Shown piece after piece: positions 33,687 to 42,836 of a stretch of 64,000 bases of DNA. Every line of letters starts with the position of its first letter. Within the stretch, counting starts at the first letter, position 1. Both the position numbers and the translations under genes were made by a program. The notes below the pieces were generated by a model. The model did no database searches, was not told the origin of the DNA, and saw only the letters and a list, made by a program, of their open reading frames with translations. The DNA comes from Vibrio algivorus (GTDB lineage: Bacteria > Pseudomonadota > Gammaproteobacteria > Enterobacterales > Vibrionaceae). Location of the stretch: assembly GCF_002218005.2 (NCBI RefSeq), contig NZ_AP018678.1, positions 744,001 through 808,000 of the forward strand, written 5' to 3'.

Positions 33687-33953
33687 TATACCCAAGTAAC
33701 TTCAAGATGCGGGTTTCAGCAAGAATAAAACAAGCTTTAGGCAAGGCAAATTGAATATGATCATAGTTATTCTATCTCTACTCAATTTAACGCCGCATAA
33801 AGCTTGTTTTAACTTGCCCTTCGGGAGCTTCATTCAAACCTTTATGCCGCGTCAGATTGGTTTGAAAGGTGTCTACATTCCTTCGCCAATCTTCCTTGCC
33901 TAAAGGTTTGGATGATAGCTCTGAATCCTGCATCTTGAAGTCACTTGGGTATA
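33687..33953 (+). repeat. 267-bp dispersed MITE-like element, copy C
   Basis: TATACCCAAGTAACTTCAAG ... TTGAAGTCACTTGGGTATA, exactly 267 bp, same orientation as copy A. A fragment of the second repeat family (tatacccttcgtacttgagg) lies 19 bp away at 33648-33667, so two repeat types are nested upstream of smrA. Confidence 0.92.
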
Positions 33954-34097
33954 TATAGATAAATTATAACGGTGCAGGGGAATATGGGAATCGCATCTGA
34001 TTATAAAATCAGCAAACGAACGTTATTTTTTAAAATCGTAAAATAATTGCCTAAAACCCCTTGCGCTTACTAATAAAATCCGTAATATACGCATCTC

Positions 34098-34180
34098 CGG
34101 TGAATAGCGCAGCTTGGTAGTGCATCTCCGGCTTTTAGGAATGAGCGGACCAGAGGGCGACCCTCTAGTTTGATTAACTA
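34098..34180 (+). pseudogene. tRNA-Pro relic upstream of tRNA-Pro
   Basis: The first 30 bases (cggtgaatagcgcagcttgg, then tagtgcatct) equal the 5' half of the intact tRNA-Pro 100 bp downstream with one change. The anticodon arm is replaced by ccggcttttaggaatgagcg, after which gaccagaggg matches again before similarity fades. It cannot fold into a tRNA. Confidence 0.8.
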
Positions 34181-34198
34181 AAAGCGAAAGTAAAACTT

Positions 34199-34275
<77 letters not shown>

Positions 34276-34283
34276 CTTTTAAG

Positions 34284-34315
34284 AAAAGGCTCTGCAGAAA
34301 TGCAGAGCCTTTTTT
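34284..34315 (+). terminator. Terminator after tRNA-Pro
   Basis: Stem aaaaggctctgca / tgcagagcctttt with a short loop and T run, 9 bp after the CCA end. Confidence 0.9.
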
Positions 34316-34485
34316 GCATTTAATCCCGACGAGTCGGGGGTTCGCCTGATATTAGAATCTTGGCTCTTCACTGACCATATTAAGAAATCCGCATCAGAAA
34401 TGCAGAGCCTTTTTTGCATTTAGTCCCGACGAGTCGGGGGTTCGCCTGATATTAGAATCTTGGCTCTTCACCGATCACTTAAAAA
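34301..34485 (+). repeat. Two 100-bp tandem units carrying tRNA-Pro 3'-end fragments
   Basis: Starting at 34301 and 34401, tgcagagccttttttgcatt recurs with a period of exactly 100 bp. Each unit contains gtcgggggttcg and ctcttcac(c/t)ga from the tRNA-Pro 3' end, split by the same 19-base insert (cctgatattagaatcttgg) in the T arm. The first unit grows out of the real terminator. Confidence 0.85.
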
Positions 34486-34548
34486 ACATACCAAAAATGG
34501 TGATGTTTTTTGCTATTATCCGACTTCCATTTTTTCTAGTTATTGATA

Positions 34549-35061
34549 ATGAATAATTCAAATAATCACGTCACTATAGGTTTAACCAATCCCAAGAGCC
34601 CTTCGAATGTAGGCGCTGTGATGCGCGCGGCAGGTTGTTATCGTGCTGATGCAGTGCGCTATACTGGTGTTCGATATGAAAAAGCGGCTAAGTTTCATAC
34701 TGATACAAAAAGTGTTGCGCGTCATATTCCACTTGATGGTGTTGATGACATGCTACAAGGCTTAGATAAAGATACTAAAATCGTGTGTGTTGAATTAGCT
34801 GAAGGGGCGATTGCTCTTCCTGAGTTTTCGCACCCAGAAAAAGCGTTATATGTGTTTGGTCCTGAAGATGGCAGTATCGAGCAAAGTGTGGTGTCGAAAG
34901 CTGATGCAGTCGTTTATGTACCAACAGTAGGATGTATGAATTTAGCCGCTACGGTTAATGTCTTGCTGTATGACCGGTTGGCTAAATCATCGAATGTTGA
35001 GCAGGGCGATGAATTAATTCGTAAAAGTCGTGATAATCGTAATCACTTGCAAGTTGTTTAA
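34549..35061 (+). CDS. SpoU/TrmH-family RNA methyltransferase
   Basis: A 170-residue SPOUT-fold enzyme, predicted to 2'-O-methylate rRNA or tRNA. Family motifs are present: motif 1 NPKSPSNVGAVMRAAGCY, motif 2 ALYVFGPEDGSIEQS and the knot segment VYVPTVGCMNLAATVNVLLYDRL with the SAM-binding asparagine. There is no N-terminal substrate-binding extension, so it is the short type like TrmL, but the sequence is not close enough to assign the target. ATG at 34549 is preferred; an in-frame TTG lies 6 bases upstream. The ribosome binding site is weak. Confidence 0.82.
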   Translation: MNNSNNHVTIGLTNPKSPSNVGAVMRAAGCYRADAVRYTGVRYEKAAKFHTDTKSVARHIPLDGVDDMLQGLDKDTKIVCVELAEGAIALPEFSHPEKALYVFGPEDGSIEQSVVSKADAVVYVPTVGCMNLAATVNVLLYDRLAKSSNVEQGDELIRKSRDNRNHLQVV

Positions 35062-35076
35062 TTTCTTCAATAGCCT

Positions 35077-35958
35077 CTAAAACTGACAATAACTGTCTTT
35101 ACTGGTGGTTACCTGAGTAACGTGGTAACCATGCTCTGTCAGTGTTTGAATCAAATTTTGCTCGGCGATTAAATGCAACGCGCCTACCGCAATAACATAT
35201 TGACCTGTTGGAGATAGAAACGATGGGTCAGTGATTTTCTTTATCCAATCTTGATTGCGGCTATACAGAAGGGCGTCGCTGGTTTGCAGATCCCACTCTG
35301 ATGTCTCCAGTAGTTTGAGTAAGTTGTCTTGATCGCCATCTTGCCAGCTTTGAATCATGCATGAATAAACATCTTCACTTTGCTGATCTTCATCACTGAT
35401 TGCATCAAGTAATAAGCTTTTGCCGTTATCTGGTAGGTTTTGCAATACATCGAGTTGTTGGGCAAGAGTTTCAAAAGTTAGCAATGGAATTTTTAATGCT
35501 TGAGCTTGCTTTTGTATGGTCTGATCAACGCCTTCACTGGCATCATAACCAAGTGACTCAAAAGTTTGATTCTCAATGCTGACTGCAGTTAACCAAGGCG
35601 GTAAATTGAGTAACATAATCGGGTCGAGTTTGAGTTTTGTCGCCGTTTTATCAAGTCGCTCTCTTTGCTCTGAAGTGAGAACTTGCTTAGTAAGTATGAC
35701 ACCATCAAAGTTTATTGGTGGCATGCCTTCTTCAAGGTTGGCCTCTAATACTAATCCGTCACTGGTTTTTAAAAATTGCTCTAACACTTCCGGCAGTGGG
35801 TACATACTTTTATGTCCCAAATGAATGGTGCCGATCAGCATTAATTGCTGCTGCCCTTTAGTTGCTTTCCAAACCAATGGTTCGGAGTGACTTGTCGTAG
35901 CAAATAATAAAGAGGGCAGTGACAATAAAGAAAGTAGAAGAGGACGCCAGTTTTTCAT
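35077..35958 (-). CDS. TraB/GumN family protein
   Basis: A 293-residue exported protein with a signal peptide (MKNWRPLLLSLLSLPSLLFATTSHS) and the TraB/GumN fold: LMLIGTIHLGHKSMYPLP near the start, a conserved GVDQTIQKQAQALKIPLLTFE centre, and YVIAVGALHLIAEQNLIQTLTEHGY near the end. The paired GxIH / GALHL motifs resemble the metal site of the Tiki/TraB metalloprotease relatives; activity in this bacterial group is unproven. Start set at 35958 because aaggctgat precedes it. Monocistronic, converging with the methyltransferase gene. Confidence 0.85.
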   Translation of the reverse strand: MKNWRPLLLSLLSLPSLLFATTSHSEPLVWKATKGQQQLMLIGTIHLGHKSMYPLPEVLEQFLKTSDGLVLEANLEEGMPPINFDGVILTKQVLTSEQRERLDKTATKLKLDPIMLLNLPPWLTAVSIENQTFESLGYDASEGVDQTIQKQAQALKIPLLTFETLAQQLDVLQNLPDNGKSLLLDAISDEDQQSEDVYSCMIQSWQDGDQDNLLKLLETSEWDLQTSDALLYSRNQDWIKKITDPSFLSPTGQYVIAVGALHLIAEQNLIQTLTEHGYHVTQVTTSKDSYCQF

Positions 35959-36012
35959 ATCAGCCTTGAAGGTAAATAATATCAATCACATAAGCATACT
36001 ACTGTATTTTGA

Positions 36013-38796
36013 TTACTGCTTGGGTTTAAATAATCTTAAGCGGTTGGCATTACTCACCACTGTGATGGATGAAAGCGCCATTGCTGCGCCAGCCACAACA
36101 GGGCTGAGCATAATACCGAAAAATGGATACAGTACACCTGCCGCCACTGGAATGCCTAAACTGTTATAAAGAAAAGCTCCGAGTAAGTTCTGCTTGATGT
36201 TTTTTACTGTAGCTTTAGATAACTCAATGCCATGCACTACTGCTAATGGTGATGATTTAAGTAGAGTCATATTGGCATTTTCTATGGCAATATCTGAGCC
36301 GCTTCCCATCGCAATGCCAACATCGGCTTGAGCTAATGCTGGCGCATCATTAATGCCATCGCCTACCATCGCTACTATACGTCTAGCAACCACTCGCTTA
36401 TTTTCAGTTGAATTTTGCAGTGAGCTGATATGTTGTGCTTTTTGATCTGGCAGCACGCCAGCAATGACTTTATCAATCCCGAGTTGTTTACCTATTGCAT
36501 TGGCTACCGATGGATGATCACCCGACAGCAGTACTACTTCGATACCCATTTTGTGCAATTGGTTGACGGTTTGTTTCGACTCTTCGCGCAATGGATCGGA
36601 TACCCCAATGATGGCAGCTAGTTCACCATCTTGAGCAATCAAAATTGGCGTTTCGGCATTTTTTTCAAGCTGTGTGAGTGAATTGCGATGCTCGGTTAGC
36701 GATACTTGGTTATCTTCTAGGTAACGTGGGCTACCAATCCAGTACTGATGACCGCTTACTTTACCTTGTAGGCCTAAACCACGTTCGGTTTGGTAGTGCT
36801 CTACCTTTGTGTTTGAGGTATCAATACTCGTATATGTCTGTTTAATATATTGGCAAACCGCTTGAGCCAATGGATGTTCAGATTGAGCTTCCAACTGATA
36901 AACATCATTCCACAGTTTTTCTGTGTTTGAAACTAAGCAGAATTCACTTTGAACACTTGGCTTTCCTTGAGTTAGCGTGCCGGTTTTATCAAAGACGATG
37001 GTTTGAATTTGGCTCGCGGTTTGTAGCACTTCGGCATCTTTAATTAATATGCCAAGCTCTGCCGCTTTACCAACCCCTACCGTAATCGATAGTGGAGTGG
37101 CAAGGCCAAGTGCGCAAGGGCAAGCAATGATTAGAACGGTAGTCACCACAACCAACATATAACTGGCTTGTGGTGTTGGGCCAAATATATACCACACTGC
37201 TGCGGCAATAATGGCAATCATAATGACTACCGGCACAAATACAGATGAGATTTGATCCGCTAAACGAGCTAGCGCAGGTTTGCTGCTTTGAGCTTGGCGC
37301 ACTAATTGAATGATGCGTGCCAGAGTAGTCTGCTCGCCAACCATAGTCGCTTGAATTAATAAACTACCGTCTTGGTTGATGGTGCCAGTAAACACTTTGT
37401 CGTTTTTTTGTTTAAGTGCGGCAATGGGTTCACCAGTGAGCATCGCTTCATCAAGATAAGATGAACCTTCGACAACCACACCATCAATTGGAATACGCTC
37501 ACCGGGTTTCACTCGCACTATCATGTCTGTTTGAATATCTTTTACGGCGATTTGTTTTTCTTCACCATTTTGATAGAGCGTAGCCGTTTTAGGCTGTAGG
37601 TTGATCAAACCTTGCAGCGCATCGGTCGTCCTTGCTTTGGCTTTTGCTTCTATATAGTGGCCTAGCGAGATTAAACCAATGATCATTGCGCTGGCTTCAA
37701 AATAGACATGACGAGCTTGTTCAGGAAACCAGTTTGGTGCAATCACTACCAACATAGAATATAACCAAGCGGCGCCAGTACCGAGAGCGACTAAGGTATC
37801 CATAGTGGCACGTTTGTGAGTCAGTGCTTGCCAAGCATTAATGAAAAACGGTTTACCAGCGGTTGCCAGTAGCGCGAGACAAATAATGCCAATCACTCCC
37901 CAAGCCCATTGAGATTGAGGGTTAGTGATCATCATGCTGCCACCTAATAAGCCCCACAGCATTAAAGGAACACCAATAATAATACCTGCAATAGCACTAT
38001 TACGATGTGACTTTTGAGTTTTACTAAATTGAGCTTGTTGTTGCTCTCGCATTTGGTCGTCATTTTGAATGCGTTCTGCTTGGTACCCTGCTGTTTTTAC
38101 CTGCTCAATAATCTGTGCAGATAAAGTCTCTGATTCTTTCGCATTGTTACCTTTCTCAACATTGTTTTGTTCAAGGTAAGCCCATGCAGTTTGCTCGGCT
38201 AAATTGACTTGAGCGCGACTCACTTGTGGATGTGAAGCGATGGCTTTTTCTACTGATGAGACGCAACTGGCGCACGTCATGCCAGAAATTAAGAAATGCA
38301 AAGCGATGGATGAATCGTTGACGTCTTCTAATTGAGGGGCAGGTTGTTCTACTTGCGATGCAGCAGCCGTTTCATTTTGATTGGATGGCTTTTCCGGTTC
38401 GAATGATGCGTTCTCTACTTGTTTGGCTTGATAATCAAGTTGATTAATCACATCAGTAATATCAGAAGCTTCATAAACACTAGTGATCCGTAGTGAATGC
38501 TTACTAACCTCCATTTGGCTAATGTTAGGAAGTTCATTTAAAGCGGTTTCTACTTTTGCCACACAGCGTCCGCAATTTAAGCCAGTGAGCTCAAAACATA
38601 AGGTCTGCTCTGCGTGATAACCAAACTCACTCAACGCATGGTTAATGTCGCTTAATGTTGCTTCTGTATGTAGCTCTGCTTGAGTTGGACTTATCGAATC
38701 AACTTGGGTATTGATGAGCGCTTCTAATTTAGTGCGCGCTTTTTTAGCACAGCCCATGCAATTTAGCCCATGCAATGTTAATTGATAATGATTCAT
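36013..38796 (-). CDS. copA: Copper(I)-exporting P-type ATPase CopA
   Basis: Inner-membrane P1B ATPase that pumps Cu(I) from cytosol to periplasm. Three N-terminal heavy-metal-binding domains are visible, with C13-x2-C16 (GLNCMGC), C75-x2-C78 (GLNCGRC) and C175-x2-C178 (GMTCASC); E. coli CopA has two. Then come the membrane helices, TGEP actuator loop, the CPC transport motif in IACPCALGLATPL, the phosphorylation site VFDKTGTLTQG, the SEHPLA nucleotide segment and GDGINDAPALAQAD. The 927 residues are long for the family because of the extra domain. A CueR-type promoter lies 40 bp upstream; cueR itself is not next to it. Confidence 0.97.
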   Translation of the reverse strand: MNHYQLTLHGLNCMGCAKKARTKLEALINTQVDSISPTQAELHTEATLSDINHALSEFGYHAEQTLCFELTGLNCGRCVAKVETALNELPNISQMEVSKHSLRITSVYEASDITDVINQLDYQAKQVENASFEPEKPSNQNETAAASQVEQPAPQLEDVNDSSIALHFLISGMTCASCVSSVEKAIASHPQVSRAQVNLAEQTAWAYLEQNNVEKGNNAKESETLSAQIIEQVKTAGYQAERIQNDDQMREQQQAQFSKTQKSHRNSAIAGIIIGVPLMLWGLLGGSMMITNPQSQWAWGVIGIICLALLATAGKPFFINAWQALTHKRATMDTLVALGTGAAWLYSMLVVIAPNWFPEQARHVYFEASAMIIGLISLGHYIEAKAKARTTDALQGLINLQPKTATLYQNGEEKQIAVKDIQTDMIVRVKPGERIPIDGVVVEGSSYLDEAMLTGEPIAALKQKNDKVFTGTINQDGSLLIQATMVGEQTTLARIIQLVRQAQSSKPALARLADQISSVFVPVVIMIAIIAAAVWYIFGPTPQASYMLVVVTTVLIIACPCALGLATPLSITVGVGKAAELGILIKDAEVLQTASQIQTIVFDKTGTLTQGKPSVQSEFCLVSNTEKLWNDVYQLEAQSEHPLAQAVCQYIKQTYTSIDTSNTKVEHYQTERGLGLQGKVSGHQYWIGSPRYLEDNQVSLTEHRNSLTQLEKNAETPILIAQDGELAAIIGVSDPLREESKQTVNQLHKMGIEVVLLSGDHPSVANAIGKQLGIDKVIAGVLPDQKAQHISSLQNSTENKRVVARRIVAMVGDGINDAPALAQADVGIAMGSGSDIAIENANMTLLKSSPLAVVHGIELSKATVKNIKQNLLGAFLYNSLGIPVAAGVLYPFFGIMLSPVVAGAAMALSSITVVSNANRLRLFKPKQ

Positions 38797-38834
38797 AGCG
38801 GCCTCTCAAACATTCGTTACTGGGGAATGATTGC

Positions 38835-38865
38835 ACTATAAACCTTCCCACAAGGGTAGGGTCAA
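38835..38865 (-). promoter_or_regulatory. CueR-type copper-responsive promoter of copA
   Basis: Minus strand has -35 TTGACC and -10 TATAGT separated by 19 bp, the stretched spacing typical of MerR-family promoters. Between them ACCCTACCCTTGTGGGAAGGT is an imperfect palindrome very like the E. coli copA CueR operator. Confidence 0.9.
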
Positions 38866-39340
38866 GAAGATGAGTGCAATATATTTGATTGTTTGGCGAA
38901 TTGACTGGTGTTTTATCAAACTTTATTTTCACCTCTAACTAGGTGTTCATTTCTTAACCTGATGAATTTAATCGATATTAACGTTTTTTACGTTAGAAGA
39001 AATGTGTTTAGATTCAAACTTTCCGATGCTTACACACTCATTACATTAGTAAGGCTATAAAAAGAGTGTGAACTCGATCTTGATAGTTCTAATAATAGCT
39101 AAAGTAAGTTGATCTATGTCTCATTTATATTTGCTTTATGTTTTTTTATTTTAAGTTATCTATTTGTTTTTTATTAATAATATTTTTTTATGCCGTGTTT
39201 GATTTGAGCTGGTTCATATTTTATCTCTTATTTAATTTTCTTCTAAAAAAAAGGTGGGATTCTTATCTCGTGGAACATTTCCAGACAAGTTCACCAGCTA
39301 GAGCTTGTTAAGGAACAATATAAAAATATAGGGGAAAAAT
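38866..39340. other. AT-rich intergenic region upstream of the chitoporin gene
   Basis: About 475 bp without a gene. Strong A/T runs (for example 39120-39190) suggest a promoter and a long leader for the porin gene. A long-range pairing cacactc / gagtgtg (39034-39071) is the only hairpin noted. No CRP or other operator could be assigned with confidence. Confidence 0.5.
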
Positions 39341-40810
39341 ATGAAAATCACTTCTCAAAGGACTGTACTTAAGAAAACAGTAATCAGTAGTGTTGTTACA
39401 TCTTTACTACTTGGTGCTTCAGTTTATTCTAGTGCAATTTATGCAGCGGATGATGTTGCACCGAATGACCCAGCAGTCGCTGGTGAAGGTGTTGCAGAAA
39501 AACCATACGAAGGCGGATTTTTTGAAGATGCCACGGTAAATGGTGCGATTAATGTTTGGATGCGCGACCGTACACGAGCCAAAGTTGATGCTAATGGTCA
39601 TGACACTTCTAAATATACCAACTTAGACCATGGTTCAATTTATGCCGGTTTAGATATTAAATCGGGTTACGCAAAAGATATTATTGGTTTGGATTTGAAC
39701 GTGTATGGCACATTTGATATGTGGAATAACGGTTCTCCAGACCATGAAATGAACTTCTGGAATGTCAATAATCCATACGAAATGAGTCCTGGTTCTAACA
39801 CCGGGTGTTCGGGCACTTGGAACTCAGACTGTACTGATAATGGCGCAGCTTTCCAAACTGCTGCTGTGAAAGTGAAGCTTGGCGAATATGGTTTTGCACG
39901 TGGTGGTTACTTCCAACCAACAGTACCAACTGCAATGGGTGTGAACTGGTCGTACGCCGCAGGTACTTATGAAGGTGGGGAAGTTGGTCTGAACTTTGGC
40001 CCTGTTGCGTTAGGTTTTGTCTATGCTGATGCCTATAAAGCGCCTTGGTACAAACATGATTACAGCTTCCGAACAGGTACAGGACCAAATGCTGAAGATG
40101 CCGGTGATGCTTACTCGGTAGGTATGCGTTATACCATTAATGATCAAATGTTAATTGATGTTGCTTACGCTGGTTTAACGGATGGTGACCGTAAAAATGC
40201 CCACGCCAAATTTAAAATGACCACTGATGGTGGTTGGTATATTTCTCCACAAGTGTATGTGGTCGATGATGACAACCAATATGATAAAACGGCTTTCCAA
40301 GCAGTATTGTTAACATCTAAAACTTTTGGTCAATACGGCCTACGTCTAGAAAGTACCTACACTTCAGCGGATTCAGAAGATACTCGCGGTAACGTAGGTA
40401 ATATGGCGTATCGCTTAACCGAAGCATACGGTGGTTCAAACGGTGCTTACGATATCTGGTGGAATAACCGTTCGGATTTCAACCACGATGGCGAGCTAGG
40501 TTTCTTCGCAGAGTTAAAACGTGACTTCTCCGATCTAGGTGCACCTGGCTTTACAGTCGGTGTTAATGGCGTATATGCATTTGGTGCGGATTCTGACCAA
40601 CAAGGTATTGATGACTTAGTAGAATACTCAGGTAGTGCGTTTGCATACTACTCAATTCAAAGTGGTGCATTAAAAGGGGCTAACTTTGGAATTTACTACA
40701 CCCATTATGTTAATGACTCTAATGCAAACGACTGGGCTCCTTACTCAAATGCCTTCCAAGATGAAAATGACTTGAAAGTAACCTTAACCATTCCTTTCAC
40801 AGTGAAATAA
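39341..40810 (+). CDS. chiP: Chitoporin-like outer-membrane porin (ChiP/OprD family)
   Basis: Outer-membrane barrel of 489 residues predicted to take up chitooligosaccharides. After a long signal peptide (cleavage near AIYAADD) it follows the E. coli ChiP (YbfM) pattern closely: LDIKSGYAKDIIGLDLNVYG, ARGGYFQPT, AAGTYEGGEVGLNFG, YKAPWYKHDYSF, YDIWWNNRSDFNHDGE and the end FQDENDLKVTLTIPFTVK with an aromatic-poor final strand. RBS aggggaa precedes the ATG. Two cysteines near 150 (NTGCSGTWNSDC) may form a loop disulfide. A long 5' leader is likely; control by a ChiX-like sRNA, as in enterics, is only a possibility. Confidence 0.85.
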   Translation: MKITSQRTVLKKTVISSVVTSLLLGASVYSSAIYAADDVAPNDPAVAGEGVAEKPYEGGFFEDATVNGAINVWMRDRTRAKVDANGHDTSKYTNLDHGSIYAGLDIKSGYAKDIIGLDLNVYGTFDMWNNGSPDHEMNFWNVNNPYEMSPGSNTGCSGTWNSDCTDNGAAFQTAAVKVKLGEYGFARGGYFQPTVPTAMGVNWSYAAGTYEGGEVGLNFGPVALGFVYADAYKAPWYKHDYSFRTGTGPNAEDAGDAYSVGMRYTINDQMLIDVAYAGLTDGDRKNAHAKFKMTTDGGWYISPQVYVVDDDNQYDKTAFQAVLLTSKTFGQYGLRLESTYTSADSEDTRGNVGNMAYRLTEAYGGSNGAYDIWWNNRSDFNHDGELGFFAELKRDFSDLGAPGFTVGVNGVYAFGADSDQQGIDDLVEYSGSAFAYYSIQSGALKGANFGIYYTHYVNDSNANDWAPYSNAFQDENDLKVTLTIPFTVK

Positions 40811-40839
40811 TTACGGAAGTCTTGAGTTAACAGCAACAT

Positions 40840-40875
40840 CAAGTGGTCTCATGGCATTATGTTGTGAGCCACTTG
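40840..40875 (+). terminator. Hairpin after the chitoporin gene
   Basis: Near-perfect stem caagtggtctca / tgtgagccacttg, 30 bp past the stop, but without a T run; terminator or mRNA 3'-stabilising structure. Confidence 0.45.
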
Positions 40876-40923
40876 CCGAATGAAGGTGGCCGCCATTCAT
40901 TCAAAATCCTAAATTGATATAGC

Positions 40924-40979
40924 TATACCCAAGTGATTTCAAGGTGCTGAAACTCGCATCTTGAAATCACTTGGGTATA
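40924..40979 (+). repeat. 56-bp internal-deletion derivative of the 267-bp element
   Basis: Reads TATACCCAAGTGATTTCAAG gtgctgaaactcgcat CTTGAAATCACTTGGGTATA: both ends of the element joined with the interior missing. It forms a long near-perfect hairpin between the chitoporin gene and gltX. Confidence 0.93.
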
Positions 40980-41158
40980 AGAAGAGGAAATGTCTTATTG
41001 ATGTTTCCTTTTTCTTCTTGTTCGAGTCAATTTATTGGTTGGCTATTTTAGTGCCTAGCATTGGGTGCTAGAATGTGCCCAACATTTTGCCACTGCATTG
41101 GTTTCACCACTCAGTGAGTTAAAACCTGCTTTGTAAAACACTCGATAAGGTAATTTTG

Positions 41159-42583
41159 ATGACGGTTAAAACACGTTTTGCTCCTAGCCCAACAGGCTAT
41201 CTTCACGTAGGCGGTGCTCGTACTGCTCTTTATTCTTGGTTATACGCAAAAAGCCAAGGCGGTGAATTTGTTTTACGTATCGAAGATACCGACATTGAAC
41301 GTTCAACCCAAGAAGCGGTTGATGCGATCTTAGAAGGCATGCAATGGATGGGGTTGGATTGGGATGAAGGCCCTTACTACCAAACTAAGCGCTTTGATCG
41401 TTATAACGAAATGGTTGATAAGCTACTAGCTGAAGACAAAGCCTATAAGTGCTACGCATCAAAAGAACTACTTGATGAAATTCGCGCAGAACAAGAAGCG
41501 AATAAAGAAATGGCTCGCTATGATGCGAATCATCCAAAAATTGTTGCGGTAAATCAAGCAGCAAAAGACGGTGATCCATGCGTGATTCGTTTCCGCAACC
41601 CGAAAGAAGGCTCAGTGGTTTTTGAAGACCAAATCCGTGGCCGTATCGAAATTGCAAATAGTCAATTGGATGATTTGATCATTCGTCGTACTGACGGCTC
41701 TCCAACGTACAACTTCTGTGTAGTGGTTGATGATTGGGATATGGGTATTACACACGTTGTTCGTGGTGAAGATCATATCAACAATACACCTCGCCAAATC
41801 AACATCTACGAAGCACTAGGCGCACCCGTTCCGACGTTTGCACACTGTGCAATGATCTTAGGTGATGATGGCGCTAAGCTTTCAAAACGTCATGGTGCAG
41901 TAAGCGTAATGCAATACCGTGATGAAGGTTACTTGCCGAATGCTCTCAATAACTACCTAGTTCGCCTTGGGTGGTCTCATGGTGACCAAGAAATCTTCTC
42001 TCGCGAAGAAATGATTGAGTTCTTCAGCTTGAATGCGATCAGCAAATCAGCATCAGCATTTAACACTGATAAACTACTTTGGTTAAACAACCACTACATC
42101 AAAACGTCAGAGCCTGAATACGTAGCAGAGCACCTGCAATGGCACTTAGATAACCAAAGCATCAACATTGAAAATGGCCCAGTGATTACTGATGTGATCA
42201 AATTGGTTGGTGAGCGTTGTAATACTCTTATTGAGCTTGCTGAACAATCTCGTTATTTCTATGAAGATTTCTCAGAGTTTGAAGCCGGCGCAGCAAAGAA
42301 ACATTTACGTGGCGTCGCGAAAGGTCCTCTTGAGTTAGCGTTAAGCAAAGTGGAGGCCTTGAACGATTGGACAACTGAAAACTTACACGGTGTTATCGCA
42401 CAAGTATGTGAAGAGCTAGAAATCGGTATGGGTAAAATCGGCATGCCACTTCGTGTTGCAGTAACCGGTGGTGGTCAATCTCCTTCTGTTGATGCAGTAA
42501 TGCAGTTAATTGGTCAAGAACGTGTAATTTCTCGCATCAAAATGGCACTAGCTTTTATTGCAGAACGTGAAGCAAACGCTTAA
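41159..42583 (+). CDS. gltX: Glutamate--tRNA ligase
   Basis: Class-I aminoacyl-tRNA synthetase charging tRNA(Glu), which also feeds heme synthesis through HemA. The 474 residues have the HIGH-type motif FAPSPTGYLHVGGARTALYSW, the glutamate-binding RIEDTDIERS, and the KMSKS-type loop GAKLSKRHGAVSV, followed by the helical anticodon-binding half. The ATG at 41159 is preferred over the adjacent TTG; gataagg lies upstream. Monocistronic with a terminator 40 bp downstream. Confidence 0.98.
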   Translation: MTVKTRFAPSPTGYLHVGGARTALYSWLYAKSQGGEFVLRIEDTDIERSTQEAVDAILEGMQWMGLDWDEGPYYQTKRFDRYNEMVDKLLAEDKAYKCYASKELLDEIRAEQEANKEMARYDANHPKIVAVNQAAKDGDPCVIRFRNPKEGSVVFEDQIRGRIEIANSQLDDLIIRRTDGSPTYNFCVVVDDWDMGITHVVRGEDHINNTPRQINIYEALGAPVPTFAHCAMILGDDGAKLSKRHGAVSVMQYRDEGYLPNALNNYLVRLGWSHGDQEIFSREEMIEFFSLNAISKSASAFNTDKLLWLNNHYIKTSEPEYVAEHLQWHLDNQSINIENGPVITDVIKLVGERCNTLIELAEQSRYFYEDFSEFEAGAAKKHLRGVAKGPLELALSKVEALNDWTTENLHGVIAQVCEELEIGMGKIGMPLRVAVTGGGQSPSVDAVMQLIGQERVISRIKMALAFIAEREANA

Positions 42584-42625
42584 CCCTGCGTACTTGAAGG
42601 TTTGGGTATAAAACACCTGATGAAA

Positions 42626-42652
42626 AGTCGATCGATTGATCGGCTTTTTTTT
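42626..42652 (+). terminator. Terminator after gltX
   Basis: Stem agtcgatc / gatcggct (one G-T pair), 4-base loop, followed by eight Ts. Confidence 0.88.
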
Positions 42653-42735
42653 TACGCCATTTAATGGCTTTGATTGATATAAAAATCAAATAAACCTGAT
42701 TTACATCAAGGTTATTTTTGATATTTGTTCTTAAT

Positions 42736-42754
42736 GGTAACTATTATCATTAAC
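42736..42754 (+). promoter_or_regulatory. Fur-box-like site upstream of the TonB2 operon
   Basis: ggtaactattatcattaac agrees with the 19-bp Fur consensus at 14 positions, with an intact ATCATTA half. It is about 80 bp before the first gene, the right place for a promoter operator. Confidence 0.6.
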
Positions 42755-42836
42755 TTTTCCGTTTTTATCATATAGAATGTTTTCTTCACTGAAATCCGTT
42801 GGTTTATCTGACGTCTTATATTGAACGGACTTAATC

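Noticed and set aside
33618..33695. N-terminal extension of SmrA
   Set aside because: The extra residues are encoded by repeat-family sequence and lack a ribosome binding site; the MTDDNDLD start fits the family.
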